This document shows, piece after piece, positions 1 through 8,710 of a DNA stretch of 64,000 nucleotides. Within the stretch, counting starts at the first letter, position 1. Each line of letters begins with the position of its first letter. Origin of the DNA: Bog-473 sp963791455 (GTDB lineage Bacteria > Actinomycetota > Acidimicrobiia > Acidimicrobiales > RAAP-2); NCBI GenBank assembly GCA_963791455.1, contig CAWBSM010000003.1:124001-188000 (forward strand), in the 5' to 3' direction. Position numbers and translations under genes: made by a program. Under the pieces are notes generated by a model. The model was not told where the DNA came from, searched no databases, and saw only the letters and a list, made by a program, of their open reading frames with translations.

Positions 1-1
1 G

Positions 2-379
2 GCCGCACTCGATGCGGGAGCGCTGGACGCGTGGGTGAGCGCCGTCACGATGAAGAAGGGCCGTCCCGGTCATGTCCTCCACGTGCTGACCGATGCCACC
101 CTTGTCGCGGCGCTCCGAAACGAGATCGTGCGGGTCACTGGCACCATGGGGGTCCGGGCCAGCGTCGTCGAGCGCTGGCCGGTCGCCCGGAAGATGGAAC
201 AGGTCATTGTGGACGGCGTCGCGGTGCGAATGAAAGTCGCCGGCGGACGGGCGAAGCCAGAGTTCGAGGACGTCGCCGCCGTGGCGGCAAAGACCGGCGC
301 GTCCCTGCACGAGATCTCCAGCCGGGCGGAGGAGGCTTGGCGCGCCTCCCCGCACCGGCCGAAGAGGACGCCCGCCTGA
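2..379 (+). CDS. larC: LarC, C-terminal part (nickel-pincer cofactor nickel insertion)
   Basis: The reading frame is already open at the left edge, so only about the last 125 residues are present. The segment ALDAWVSAVTMKKGRPGH followed by a V-L-x-VLT stretch is typical of the C-terminal domain of LarC (old name DUF111). LarC inserts nickel into the pyridinium bis-thiocarboxylate nucleotide to make the nickel-pincer cofactor used by LarA-type racemases. The stop overlaps the next start by one base (TGATG), so the two genes are translationally coupled. larE, which supplies the sulfur for the same cofactor, lies about 9.5 kb to the right on the other strand. The 5' end is outside the window; identity is fairly secure. 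Confidence 0.85.
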   Translation, partial: AALDAGALDAWVSAVTMKKGRPGHVLHVLTDATLVAALRNEIVRVTGTMGVRASVVERWPVARKMEQVIVDGVAVRMKVAGGRAKPEFEDVAAVAAKTGASLHEISSRAEEAWRASPHRPKRTPA

Positions 380-1749
380 TGGCGAGTGCGATGTTCCGCT
401 ACGACGAGGCGATGGCCGACCTGATCTTCGCGGCCTGTCGGGAACGGCTGTCCATGGACCCGGTGTCACTGGACTTTGGCGGGCTCGTCGCGTCGCTCGA
501 GACCGAGCTCGAGGGCTTGATGCGGCCGGAGGGAAACGACGCCGCACACGTCCTCAAGCTTTTCGTCGACAAGCTGGCCACGGCCGTCGTCTCGTGCGAC
601 AGTCCTCGGTTCTTGTCGTTCATCCCGGCGGCACCGACCAAGGCGTCCCTCCTCTTCGACATGTTCGTCTCCTGCTCCTCCTTACACGGAACGTCGTGGC
701 TCGAGGCCGCGGGTGTCGTCGTGGCCGAGAACCAGGCCCTGGCGGTATTGGCGGGGCAGGCCGGACTTCCCCAAGGTGCGGGAGGCTGCTTCGTCTCCGG
801 CGGGTCCGCCGGCAACCTCTCGGCGCTCATGGTGGCCCGGGACACCGCGGCGCACCGCCGCCAGACGGACGCGCCGCAGCACCCGCTCGTCGCCATCTCG
901 GAAGAGGCGCACTCCTCCATTGGAAAGGCGCTCCACGTCTTGAGTGTGGGGACTCTGACCGTGCCCACGCGGGACCACCGGCTGACGGGCGAGGCGTTGC
1001 GGTCTGCCCTGCGTGACGATCCCCGCCGCGATGAGGTGATCGCTGTGGTGGCCACGGCGGGGACCACCAACGCCGGGCTCGTTGACGATCTGGACGGGGT
1101 GGCCGAGGTGGCCGACGAGCACTCGCTGTGGTTCCACATCGACGGCGCCTACGGCGGCGCTGCCGGACTCTTCGCGCCGTCGGTCCGGAACCTTTTCACC
1201 GGGTTCGAACGAGCCGACTCTTTCATCGTGGACCCCCACAAGTGGCTCTTCGCTCCCTTCGACTGCGCAGCCCTCATCTACCGGCAGCCCAACTTGGCCA
1301 AGGCCGTGCACACCCAGGACGCCCAGTACCTCGATGTCCTGCACAGTGACAACCCTGAAGAATGGAACCCGAGCGACTACGCCTTTCATCTCACGCGGCG
1401 GGCCCGCGGCCTGCCCCTGTGGTTCTCGCTGGCCGTCAACGGTCTCGACGCCTATCGCGACGCGGTAGAGGCGGGCCTGGCCATAGCCCAGCGGGCGGCC
1501 GAGCGCATCACTGCATCTCCACAGGTCGAACTGGTCCGCGACCCGGGCCTGTCAATCGTGCTGTTCCGGCGGCCAGGCTGGGGCAAGTTCGACTACGACG
1601 CGTGGTCGGCCCGGCTGCTCCACGACCAGATCGGCTTCGTCACACCAACCTCCTGGGAGGGCGAGACCGTGGCCCGCTTTGCCTTTCTGCACCCCAACGC
1701 CACGGTCGAAATGGTCGACGAGATCCTGGCCTCAATGGGCGAGCCGTGA
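379..1749 (+). CDS. PLP-dependent group II decarboxylase (aromatic-amino-acid / glutamate decarboxylase superfamily)
   Basis: The 456-residue product has the group II decarboxylase landmarks: EEAHSSIGKAL (cofactor-stacking His), the HIDGAYGG segment with the Asp that binds the pyridine nitrogen, and DPHKWLFAPFDCA with the PLP Schiff-base lysine. The family removes the alpha-carboxyl of aromatic amino acids, glutamate or 2,4-diaminobutyrate; the substrate cannot be told from the sequence. I chose the ATG that overlaps the larC stop by one base because homology begins there; the open frame further upstream is a shadow of larC. The 3' end overlaps the convergent DsbA-family gene by 18 bases. Length is normal for the family. 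Coupling to larC may be incidental. Confidence 0.85.
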   Translation: MASAMFRYDEAMADLIFAACRERLSMDPVSLDFGGLVASLETELEGLMRPEGNDAAHVLKLFVDKLATAVVSCDSPRFLSFIPAAPTKASLLFDMFVSCSSLHGTSWLEAAGVVVAENQALAVLAGQAGLPQGAGGCFVSGGSAGNLSALMVARDTAAHRRQTDAPQHPLVAISEEAHSSIGKALHVLSVGTLTVPTRDHRLTGEALRSALRDDPRRDEVIAVVATAGTTNAGLVDDLDGVAEVADEHSLWFHIDGAYGGAAGLFAPSVRNLFTGFERADSFIVDPHKWLFAPFDCAALIYRQPNLAKAVHTQDAQYLDVLHSDNPEEWNPSDYAFHLTRRARGLPLWFSLAVNGLDAYRDAVEAGLAIAQRAAERITASPQVELVRDPGLSIVLFRRPGWGKFDYDAWSARLLHDQIGFVTPTSWEGETVARFAFLHPNATVEMVDEILASMGEP

Positions 1750-2385
1750 CCAGGCTCGGCGGAGGAGGATCAGCATGGTGTCGAGGTCCTGCGCACCTGG
1801 AATCGGCCACGCCCCGTTGATCAAGAAGTAGGGCACACCGGTCACGCCGTGCTCCACCGCGGCGGCCTCGTCCGCCCTCACCTCGTCGGTGTAAGCGTCG
1901 CTACCGAGGACCTTCTCCATGATGTTCTCGGGCAGGCCCGCCGTAAGCGCCACGTCACGCAGCACCGCATGGTCCGAGAGCAGGCGCCCGTCGGTGAAGT
2001 ACGCCGAGAAGAGTGATCTCACCAACGACTCCTCACACCCCACGCCGCGAGCGGCCTGGGCGAGCCGGTGCGCATCGAACGTGCTCCCCAGGCGTACCCG
2101 CTCGAAGTTGAAGACCATACCTACCTCGAGTCCGAGCGCGGCCAGCCGCGCCTGCGCGACGCGAACTTGCTCGGCGCTCACCTGGTACTTGCGCGCGACC
2201 GCCTCCTCCAGCGACCGTTCACGACGGGCTGGTGCACGAGCGTCGAGCTCGAACGAGCGGTGCACGCCCACGATCTCGTCGCCGTGCTCGAAGGCCCGCC
2301 GGGCCGCTTCGAGGCGGGACAGACCAAGGGCGCACCAGGGGCACGCGAAATCCGACCAGATCTCGATCTCCACCACCGGCCACAC
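1732..2385 (-). CDS. DsbA/FrnE-family thioredoxin-fold oxidoreductase
   Basis: The 217-residue protein opens with EIEIWSDFACPWCALG, a CPWC redox motif placed as in the FrnE / 2-hydroxychromene-2-carboxylate isomerase branch of DsbA proteins. Near the C-terminus, GVTGVPYFLING supplies the cis-proline loop of the thioredoxin fold. No signal peptide is seen, so it should act in the cytoplasm as a thiol-disulfide oxidoreductase or glutathione/mycothiol-dependent isomerase. It follows the DinB-family gene on the same strand with a 24-base gap, suggesting a two-gene operon. The start is a GTG; two in-frame GTG codons three to four residues later are possible alternatives. No substrate can be named. 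Confidence 0.85.
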   Translation of the reverse strand: MWPVVEIEIWSDFACPWCALGLSRLEAARRAFEHGDEIVGVHRSFELDARAPARRERSLEEAVARKYQVSAEQVRVAQARLAALGLEVGMVFNFERVRLGSTFDAHRLAQAARGVGCEESLVRSLFSAYFTDGRLLSDHAVLRDVALTAGLPENIMEKVLGSDAYTDEVRADEAAAVEHGVTGVPYFLINGAWPIPGAQDLDTMLILLRRAWSRLAH

Positions 2386-2409
2386 TACGGGCGCCGCGCT
2401 CTCGCCCCC

Positions 2410-2967
2410 TCAGAGCCAGTCCAGTGCGGGCCATCCTTCTGCGGCCGCCATCAGCGTCCAACAGGTGGCACCGTCGATGGATTCACGGATGATGTCGGCG
2501 TGCCCGGCGTGACGGGCCGTCTCCTCAATGAGATGGAGAAGCACCCACCGCGCCGTCCAGACGATGCCGCCTGGGATCCACGGGACCAGATCCACCGTCG
2601 GAGGCAGGGGGGCGCCGAGGTCGGCGACACCGTCCACCACCTTCTCGGTCTGCCGAGCCTGCTCCTCCGAGGCGGCAATCACGTCGTTGAGACTCTCTCC
2701 CTCCACCAGGCGGAAGCCGTCGGACCAGTCGTCCTGCGGGACGAAGACGGCGGTGTCGCCGGAGACGAGGAAGCTCGTCCAGGCTCGCTCGACGAGGACG
2801 GCGTGCTTGACCAGGCCGGCCACGCAGAGCGCGCTCACGGTTGGCCGGTTCGACGCCTGGTCGTCGTCCAGACCGTGGGCCGCGTAGCGCAGGGCGTCGC
2901 GCTGTTGGCCGAGGAAGCCGAGGAGGGCTTCCCGTTCGTCCACGAAGGGGGGTACCAGTCCTGGCAT
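2410..2967 (-). CDS. DinB-family (DUF664-like) four-helix protein
   Basis: The 185-residue product matches the DinB/DUF664 superfamily, whose actinobacterial members include mycothiol-dependent S-transferases. It has an N-terminal PPFVDEREALLGFLGQQRDA helix, then GLVKHAVLVERAW with the first metal-type His, and WILLHLIEET-like C-terminal helices (LLHLIEETARHAGHADIIRE) with the paired His. The His triad is consistent with a metal-binding helical bundle. A GGAGC ribosome-binding site precedes the ATG. It is transcribed away from the WYL regulator, which may control it and the downstream DsbA-type gene. Function in detoxification is a family inference, not shown. Confidence 0.78.
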   Translation of the reverse strand: MPGLVPPFVDEREALLGFLGQQRDALRYAAHGLDDDQASNRPTVSALCVAGLVKHAVLVERAWTSFLVSGDTAVFVPQDDWSDGFRLVEGESLNDVIAASEEQARQTEKVVDGVADLGAPLPPTVDLVPWIPGGIVWTARWVLLHLIEETARHAGHADIIRESIDGATCWTLMAAAEGWPALDWL

Positions 2968-3080
2968 GGTGTCTGCTCCGTTTCTGCCGGTAACTCCGGC
3001 GCTCGAGGTGGCGGAAGAAGGCCATCCTGCGCTTAGAACCTGGCCATCTCTTGGCCACTTTTCGCGCCAAACTGGTCTTC

Positions 3081-4019
3081 GTGCGCGCCGATCGCCTTGT
3101 CGCCGCCCTCCTGGTCCTGCAGGCCAAGGGCCGGGTCACGGCCGCCGAGCTGGCCCGCGAGCTCGAGGTCAGTGAGCGCACGGCCCGGCGCGACCTCGAG
3201 GGCCTGGGGCTGGCCGGAATTCCCGTCTACTCACAGCCCGGCCGAGGGGGCGGCTGGGAACTGGTGGGCGGGGCGCGGACGGACTTGAGTGGGTTGGCTG
3301 CAGACGAGGCCCGGGCGCTCTTCCTCATTGCCGGGCCCGCCGCCACCACCCCTGAGCTCCGGGCGGCACTGCGCAAACTCCTCGGCGCGTTGCCGCAGAC
3401 GTTTCGCGCGGACGCCAGCGCGGCGGCGGGTGCGGTGGTGCGCGATCCAGCGGGGTGGGACCACGCGGTGTCCGCGCCACCGGACCATCTCGAGACGCTG
3501 CAGCGCGCGGTCATCGAAGCCGTGCAGATCGAGCTCGACTACCGAGGCCGGGACGGCCGCGCGTCATCGCGCACTGTCCACCCGCTCGGACTGGTGGTAA
3601 AGAACAACACCTGGTACCTCATCGGAGGCACCGATGCAGGCCAGCGCACTTTTCGGATGAGCCGGGTGAAGGCGGTCCGAGTCACCGATCGTCCGGTGGT
3701 GCGCCCCGACGATTTCGACCTGGCGGCGGCCTGGAGCTCCATCGTGACGACGGTCGACGCGCAGCGCACACCCGTCTTGGTCCGCCTCCGGACGGACCCC
3801 GGGACGCTTGATGTTCTGCGCTACCTCTTCGGCAACCGGGTGCAAGCCGCGGAGGAAGGAGCTGACGGGCGCATCGACCTCCAGCTACGCGCACAATCCG
3901 AGCTCATGGTGGCCCGCCAGCTGGCCGGCTTCGCCGACGCCATCGAGATCCTCTCACCAGAGGGCGTCCGGGCGCACCTGGCGGAGATCGGCCGGGGGTT
4001 GCTACGCCGGCATACCTGA
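3081..4019 (+). CDS. WYL-domain transcriptional regulator with DeoR-type HTH
   Basis: The N-terminus (RADRLVAALLVLQAKGRVTA) begins a DeoR-like winged helix-turn-helix with the recognition segment LEVSERTARRDLEGL. The C-terminal half contains the WYL fold, including NNTWYLIGG and a YRGRDG strand, which usually binds a small ligand or nucleic acid. I place the start at the GTG just before RADRL; a TTG ten codons upstream gives an unsupported extension. Upstream of it are two TGGCCA blocks 11 bases apart (3041-3046 and 3052-3057) that could be an operator. It is divergent from the DinB-dsbA pair, so local control of that pair is plausible but unproven. Confidence 0.82.
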   Translation: MRADRLVAALLVLQAKGRVTAAELARELEVSERTARRDLEGLGLAGIPVYSQPGRGGGWELVGGARTDLSGLAADEARALFLIAGPAATTPELRAALRKLLGALPQTFRADASAAAGAVVRDPAGWDHAVSAPPDHLETLQRAVIEAVQIELDYRGRDGRASSRTVHPLGLVVKNNTWYLIGGTDAGQRTFRMSRVKAVRVTDRPVVRPDDFDLAAAWSSIVTTVDAQRTPVLVRLRTDPGTLDVLRYLFGNRVQAAEEGADGRIDLQLRAQSELMVARQLAGFADAIEILSPEGVRAHLAEIGRGLLRRHT

Positions 4020-4025
4020 ACACAC

Positions 4026-4059
4026 GGACGCAGGCACTCTTTTTGGCTTGCCGGCGTCC
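4026..4059. terminator. Terminator-like hairpin between convergent genes
   Basis: GGACGCAGGCA pairs with TGCCGGCGTCC (one A-G mismatch) around a 12-base T-rich loop. It lies between the ends of the WYL regulator and the amidase, where a bidirectional terminator would be expected. Confidence 0.5.
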
Positions 4060-4068
4060 CCGGTGTCG

Positions 4069-5184
4069 TCAGCCTGCCGCCACCGCCGCTTCGAGCACCG
4101 CCCCGGCCGCGAGCAGCCGTTCCTCGCTGTGCGCCGGCCCGATGAGCTGGATGCTGGCGGGCAACGCCCCACCGGCGGGCACCGGGAGCGAGAGCGCCGG
4201 CACTCCGGCAAGGTTCACCGGGAGCGTGCATCGTGACACCAGGAGGTCGTCGCCCGCCTCGAGCGGCGGCGGGAAAACAGTGAGGGTGGGCGTGACCAAC
4301 ACGTCGACCTCGGTAAAGATGCGCTCGAGCGTCGCCTTCCAATCGCGTTGGGCCAGCCAGGCGGCGCGCACGGCGGCGTCGTCGAAGGCGGATCCCAGCT
4401 GGAGCCGGCCGCGCACGTCGGCCCCGATCCCTTCGGGATCCTTAGCCACCAGGGCGCCGTCGGACTGCCAGGCCTCGACGACAAGGAGGAGGCCGGCCTG
4501 CACCGTCGCTTCATCCCATCCCGGAACCGGCAACTCGCGGCAGCTCCACCCGGAGAGCCGCAGCGCCCCGTCGATCGCCGCCGTGATGGCCGGCTCGGCC
4601 TCGATGGGCAGCCGGGCCACCCGGAGGTCGTCGAGGTCCGCGGTGGCGACGCTGAACCCGGGCTCGAGGAGCGCCATGCCGGTGACCAGACCCCCGACGT
4701 CGCGGGCCATGGGGCCGACGGTGTCGAAACTGGGCGAGAGGGGCCAGACGCCCTCGAGGGAGATGCGGCCCCATGTCGTCTTCAGGCCGGCCGTCCCGCA
4801 GCAGGCGGAGGGGATCCGCACGGAGCCTCCGGTGTCGCTCCCGTAGGCGACCTCGGCCTCGCCCGTGGCGACGGCGACAGCCGAGCCACTCGACGAACCT
4901 CCGGGCACGAGCGTGGGGTCGAGTGGGTTCACCGGTGTCCCGAACCACGGGTTCACGCCCGTCACGCCCAGCGCGAGTTCGTGCAGGTTGGTGCGCCCCA
5001 CGATGCGTGCTCCCGCCGCACGCGCACCGGCAAGGCACGCAGCGTCCCTCGTCGCAGGCACGGCGCGCGTCGCCACGGCGCGGCAGCCGGCGGTCGTCGG
5101 CTCGCCCTCCATGTCGATGAGGTCCTTCACCGCCAGGCGGACGCCCGAACCGGACGTGTCGTAGCGGACGATGAACGTAGTCAT
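4069..5184 (-). CDS. Amidase-signature family hydrolase
   Basis: The 371-residue protein carries the amidase-signature Ser-cisSer-Lys triad: K20 in LAVKDLID, the cis-Ser within GGSSSGS (residues 95-101), and nucleophile S122 in GSDTGGSVRIP. The family hydrolyses amides or serves as the GatA subunit. At 371 residues it is shorter than GatA (about 480) and has no gatB/gatC neighbours, so a free-standing amidase is more likely. Substrate is unknown. The start ATG gives a short N-terminus ahead of the catalytic Lys, typical of the compact amidases. It sits 42 bases beyond the lipoprotein gene on the same strand. Confidence 0.82.
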   Translation of the reverse strand: MTTFIVRYDTSGSGVRLAVKDLIDMEGEPTTAGCRAVATRAVPATRDAACLAGARAAGARIVGRTNLHELALGVTGVNPWFGTPVNPLDPTLVPGGSSSGSAVAVATGEAEVAYGSDTGGSVRIPSACCGTAGLKTTWGRISLEGVWPLSPSFDTVGPMARDVGGLVTGMALLEPGFSVATADLDDLRVARLPIEAEPAITAAIDGALRLSGWSCRELPVPGWDEATVQAGLLLVVEAWQSDGALVAKDPEGIGADVRGRLQLGSAFDDAAVRAAWLAQRDWKATLERIFTEVDVLVTPTLTVFPPPLEAGDDLLVSRCTLPVNLAGVPALSLPVPAGGALPASIQLIGPAHSEERLLAAGAVLEAAVAAG

Positions 5185-5226
5185 CGGATCAGAGCGTCCG
5201 CGCGGCTGCCGACACGGACAATCCGC

Positions 5227-5955
5227 TCACGTGGTGGGTGTGGTGACCGTCGCCCCCGGCGGGAGCTGGAACAAGGAGGCCGAGGGTGACGACGAGTAAT
5301 TGGTGATCTGGAAGCTCGTGGAGTTCGATGCGACCTTCACGTAGCCGAGTATGCCCTGGGAGGTGCTGCAGATGGTGCTTGTCCCCGCGACGCCGTGGGC
5401 CACCAGGTCGACGCAGTTCATGTCGAAGCCGTTCAGCGACATGGTCGATGACGTCACCTTGTCACCGGCCAGCCCGGCCACCAAGGACACGCCTTTGAGG
5501 AAGGCGACCCAGTGGGCCGGCGTGTAGAAGTCGAAGATCTCGTTCTCCGAGGCGGCGTCGGCCTTGCCGAGCTTCTGGCAACTCCAGGTAGCTCCGGAGC
5601 CGCTCTGGTTGCAGACGTACTCGCCCGACGAGTTCACGATCACCTGGAGGTTGGACGCGTTGGCGCCTGTCTGCGTCTGGTGAAAGGCGAGCCCGCCGCT
5701 GGACGGATCGACGGCATAGACCACGGTGGCCGGCGCGCTGCCGGTGGTCGTGTACGCCGCTTCGAACGGCGTGTTCTGCGCCGACTGTAGGCCATGGGTG
5801 AACGAGTCGACCGTCGCCTTGTTGCCCTCGACATTGTGCACGTCCTGACGCACCTTGCTGATCACGCTGCACCCGGTCCCGAGTATCCCGATCGCCGTGA
5901 GGGCCGCGATCAGGGCCGCCATCAGCGAACCGTTCCGTGTGCCGAAGTGCGACAT
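5227..5955 (-). CDS. Predicted lipoprotein, function unknown
   Basis: I do not recognise the family. The N-terminus has a charged start, a hydrophobic stretch (LMAALIAALTAIGI) and a lipobox LGTGC, so the mature protein should be lipid-anchored outside the membrane. Four further Cys (two in VCNQSGSGATWSC, two around MNCVDLVAHG and STIC) could form disulfides. The end is rich in Ser, Thr and Pro. The chosen ATG has a perfect AGGAGG at 5962-5967, six bases upstream; an in-frame GTG 13 codons earlier lacks this support. The body resembles the LppX/LprAFG-size exported lipoproteins of actinobacteria only in general layout. Confidence 0.75.
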   Translation of the reverse strand: MSHFGTRNGSLMAALIAALTAIGILGTGCSVISKVRQDVHNVEGNKATVDSFTHGLQSAQNTPFEAAYTTTGSAPATVVYAVDPSSGGLAFHQTQTGANASNLQVIVNSSGEYVCNQSGSGATWSCQKLGKADAASENEIFDFYTPAHWVAFLKGVSLVAGLAGDKVTSSTMSLNGFDMNCVDLVAHGVAGTSTICSTSQGILGYVKVASNSTSFQITNYSSSPSASLFQLPPGATVTTPTT

Positions 5956-6103
5956 GTTCTGCCTCCTGCTGTCGACCACCGACGGAGTCACCATGATGCG
6001 CCCGAGGTTACGACCGCCCCGCGGGTGGATCGCCCGTCCCTCTCACCCTCGGCAGCTCGGACCTTCGTCCTGAGAACCACGTGGCGTTCCCCTCCGAGCC
6101 GGG

Positions 6104-6901
6104 CTAGTCGCCGGCGCCGGCCATCCCGGCGAGCATCTGCTCCAGCGCGGCCTGGTCCGGTCCGATGAACGCGGGAGCGTCGGGGACTGCGGCGAGCGCA
6201 CCCAGCAGTCGCTCTATTGACGAGCCCTGCGCCGCGGGCAAATGGCTGCTCAGGATCATGGTGGGTTCCAGCGCGCGGGTGCGTTTCAGCTCCGAGGCGA
6301 ACACAGCCCGGTCCACGTTGTGCAGCCACGAGGAGTCCACGCTCGCCCAGAAGACCTGGCCCTCACGCAGCGCCTCGTCGGAGAGATCTTCGGCACGCTC
6401 CGGCACCTCGTCCAACAGGGCCCCGAAGCAGTCCGAGCTGAAGAAGATGCCAGAGCGCTCGTCCCGCAGGCCCGTCGTGATCGGGTTGTCGAACGCCGGA
6501 GGGCGCACCGCGGTCAGCGTACGGTCGCCCACGTCCACCGTCTGCCCCGGATTGACCAGGTACACCCGGTCCATGGGTAGGGGCGCCGCCAGGCCCATGA
6601 TCCCCACTCCGAGGAAGCTGGTGACCACCCGCAGCCGTTCGTTCTCGTCGAGCAGGCGGTGCAGCGAGCCGATGTGGTCGAAGTCGGTGTGAGTCAGCCA
6701 GATCCAGCGGAGGTCGGCGGGATCGATGACCGATCGCAGTGCGGTCATGAAGTCGTCGCTCTCCACCACCGCCCCCGTGTCGACGAGCACCGGCTCACCG
6801 GCATGGATCACGAAGGCGTTGACGGCAATTTTCCCGAAGCCGGTGACGCTGACGGTCGACGTCACGACGTCGACGTCGGGCGCGGCCTTGTAGGTGTTCA
6901 T
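6104..6901 (-). CDS. Metallo-beta-lactamase-fold hydrolase
   Basis: The 265-residue protein has the MBL metal motif HTDFDHIG (HxDxDH), preceded by VLVDTGAVV, the usual strand-and-Asp of the fold, and followed by SSDCFGALL where the later metal Asp lies. This layout resembles the MBL domain of flavodiiron-like proteins and stand-alone MBL hydrolases that lack the flavodoxin part. Reaction and substrate cannot be assigned. A GGGAG sequence lies upstream of the ATG. The gene follows the SRPBCC gene by about 40 bases on the same strand, so both may be under the TetR regulator upstream. Confidence 0.82.
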   Translation of the reverse strand: MNTYKAAPDVDVVTSTVSVTGFGKIAVNAFVIHAGEPVLVDTGAVVESDDFMTALRSVIDPADLRWIWLTHTDFDHIGSLHRLLDENERLRVVTSFLGVGIMGLAAPLPMDRVYLVNPGQTVDVGDRTLTAVRPPAFDNPITTGLRDERSGIFFSSDCFGALLDEVPERAEDLSDEALREGQVFWASVDSSWLHNVDRAVFASELKRTRALEPTMILSSHLPAAQGSSIERLLGALAAVPDAPAFIGPDQAALEQMLAGMAGAGD

Positions 6902-6944
6902 GATTGAAACTCCCTTCCTCAGGTCTCGAACGAAGTGCGCCGGT

Positions 6945-7472
6945 CTAGCGGGCCGGAGGCGCCGTCTCGGCGGCGTCCTTCAGCTGCCCAAGCGTGTGCT
7001 GCATGGCGTCGCGCAACTCGCGGGCACGGTTGGTCGGGATGTCGAGGATGCGGGCCCAGGTCGGTATCCACCGGACCGCGTACGACTCGGTGACCCGGGT
7101 GCCCCCCGCCACAGACTCGAGGCGGTACCGCCATTCCGTCGAATCCCTGCCGCCTTCCTCGGTCACAAACGCGAATTCACGGCCGGGGTCGGCGGTCAAC
7201 ACGCGGCCTCGGCGCGACCACTTCATCAGACCTGCAGGCCCCCCCTGGTTGTGGCCGATGAAGGTGGCGCCCTCGGCCGGTCCGGTCGATCCATCGAGCC
7301 ACTCCACCCGACGGCACTCGGGACTCCAATCCCCCATGCAAGGCAGGTCCGCCACCAGTGCGTAGATGCGCTCCGCCGGAGCCTCGATCACCGCGGACTG
7401 GGAGTCCTGTCGCAACCACCATCGGCTACTCACGTTTCCGGTCACTTCCACTGCGGTCTCCGTTCCGATCAT
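6945..7472 (-). CDS. SRPBCC-family (polyketide cyclase/START-like) protein
   Basis: The 175-residue protein shows the SRPBCC pattern: SQSAVIEAPAERIYALVADL at the first strand and helix, WSPECRRVEW, and a C-terminal helix with RARELRDAMQHTLGQLK. These helix-grip proteins bind hydrophobic ligands in a cavity. The specific ligand is unknown. An AGGAGG ribosome-binding site precedes the ATG. It is divergently arranged with the TetR gene, and the shared 82-base gap holds a -35-like TTGACA (minus strand, 7523-7528) and a perfect palindrome in the spacer/-10 region, so repression by the TetR protein is likely. Confidence 0.8.
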   Translation of the reverse strand: MIGTETAVEVTGNVSSRWWLRQDSQSAVIEAPAERIYALVADLPCMGDWSPECRRVEWLDGSTGPAEGATFIGHNQGGPAGLMKWSRRGRVLTADPGREFAFVTEEGGRDSTEWRYRLESVAGGTRVTESYAVRWIPTWARILDIPTNRARELRDAMQHTLGQLKDAAETAPPAR

Positions 7473-7500
7473 CTCGTAACTCCCTCCTTGTCGGCTGATA

Positions 7501-7517
7501 AGCTAATGACATTAGCT
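7501..7517. promoter_or_regulatory. Palindromic operator in the TetR/SRPBCC divergent promoter
   Basis: AGCTAATG-A-CATTAGCT is a perfect 17-base palindrome. On the minus strand it begins five bases after a TTGACA -35 hexamer and covers the spacer and -10 zone of the SRPBCC gene. On the plus strand it lies upstream of a TACACT -10-like hexamer (7542-7547) that is seven bases from the tetR GTG, so tetR may be leaderless. It is a typical TetR operator placement. Confidence 0.7.
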
Positions 7518-7554
7518 CTAGCTGTCAAGACACCTTTAAGCTACACTTGTTACC

Positions 7555-8241
7555 GTGACGCGGAGTTATGAGGCCGCCCAGTCGGCAGCACCACACGAGC
7601 GTTCGGGGCGACCGGACCGGAGGGCCCGTCGTCGGCAGGAGACGATCCGGGAGATCCTCGACATCGCCCGCGACGTCATGACCGAGGTGGGGGTGAACGG
7701 CCTCAGCCTGGCGGAGGTCGCACGACGCCTGGGCGTCCAGCCGCCGTCGCTCTACAAGTACTTCCCGTCGCTCCGTGCGATCTATGACGCGTTGTTCCTC
7801 GAGGGTCAGCGCGAGAACCTCGAGGTGATGCGCCTCGGCATGCAGGGGGCCGAGCCCGGGCTGGACGCGCTCATCGCCGGCCTCGAAGCGAGCGGGCGGT
7901 GGGCGCTGGCCAACCGAGCGGTCGCCGAACTGCTCTTTTGGCGTCCCGTGCCGAGCTTCCGTCCGTCGCTCGAGGCGTTCGCCGTCAGCGTGGAGATGGT
8001 CGAGCTCCAGCGCGGCGCCCTCGCCGATGCTGTCGCCAAGGGCCAGCTCGGCCCGGGAGCCGACGAAGAGGGTGCCATCTACCTTGTGTCGACGATCATC
8101 GTCGGGGTGCTCAGCCAGGCCTTTGCCAACGAGCCGGACCTCCCGTGGGGCGAGGGCCGTTTCACCTCGATGTTCGCCACGCTGATGCGCCTGTTGCCCG
8201 CTGCTTTCCCACCCGGGGCAAGCGAGGGAGCAGGCGCGTAG
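7555..8241 (+). CDS. TetR/AcrR-family transcriptional regulator
   Basis: The 228-residue protein has an N-terminal HTH: RRQETIREILDIARDVMTEV, then GLSLAEVARRLGVQPPSLYK with YFPSLRAIYDALF, the usual TetR recognition helix and linker. The C-terminal helical domain (WALANRAVAELLFWRPVPSF) is of the TetR_C type that binds ligands. GTG is the likely start, possibly on a leaderless transcript. It probably represses the divergent SRPBCC-MBL pair through the palindrome between them. The inducer is unknown. Confidence 0.85.
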   Translation: MTRSYEAAQSAAPHERSGRPDRRARRRQETIREILDIARDVMTEVGVNGLSLAEVARRLGVQPPSLYKYFPSLRAIYDALFLEGQRENLEVMRLGMQGAEPGLDALIAGLEASGRWALANRAVAELLFWRPVPSFRPSLEAFAVSVEMVELQRGALADAVAKGQLGPGADEEGAIYLVSTIIVGVLSQAFANEPDLPWGEGRFTSMFATLMRLLPAAFPPGASEGAGA

Positions 8242-8269
8242 GAGGGCGGGCCCGTGACGACGCTTCGGC

Positions 8270-8710
8270 TCAACTCCCAGAGTCGAGGGTGCGGCGGTAC
8301 ACATTGGTCGTGCGGGACTCGAATCCCATCCGGAGGTACAACCGGTTGGCCGCCTCCCTTTGTGGGCGCGAGGTCAGGTCCACGGTGCGCGCCCCGAGCC
8401 CACCAGCGTGGTCGAGCGCAGCCTGCACCAGCGCCGCCGCCACCCCGGAACCCCTGGCACCCTCGTCGACGACTACGTCCTCGATCCAGGAACGCAACCC
8501 CGTCGGGACCTGGAACGTGGCCAACGTCAACATCCCGACGATGCGATCGTCGTCACGAGCTAGGAACAGGGTCGTGGCGGGATCCTCAATGATGCGGGCC
8601 AGCAGCGCGCGGCTCGGCTGCGGTGAGGACGAAGAGAGTTGGGGCACGAGGGAGGCCACCGCCGAACACAGGTCCTCGTCGACCACGGTGGCGACCTCGA
8701 CCACGATCAC
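8270..8710 (-). CDS. GNAT-family N-acetyltransferase
   Basis: The product has the GNAT core: RIVGMLTLATFQVP, then IEDVVVDEGARGSGVAAALV with the Q/R-x-x-G-x-G/A acetyl-CoA loop, and ANRLYLRMGFESRT at the C-terminal end of the fold. The acceptor substrate is unknown. I use the GTG that overlaps the stop of the upstream NUDIX gene (GTGA); an in-frame ATG eight codons earlier would lie inside that gene. It ends 28 bases from the convergent tetR. Confidence 0.83.
   Translation of the reverse strand: MIVVEVATVVDEDLCSAVASLVPQLSSSSPQPSRALLARIIEDPATTLFLARDDDRIVGMLTLATFQVPTGLRSWIEDVVVDEGARGSGVAAALVQAALDHAGGLGARTVDLTSRPQREAANRLYLRMGFESRTTNVYRRTLDSGS

Noticed and set aside
31..378. Extension of the PLP decarboxylase to 572 residues
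   Set aside because: The extra 116 residues are a shadow of larC; decarboxylase homology begins at the overlapping ATG.
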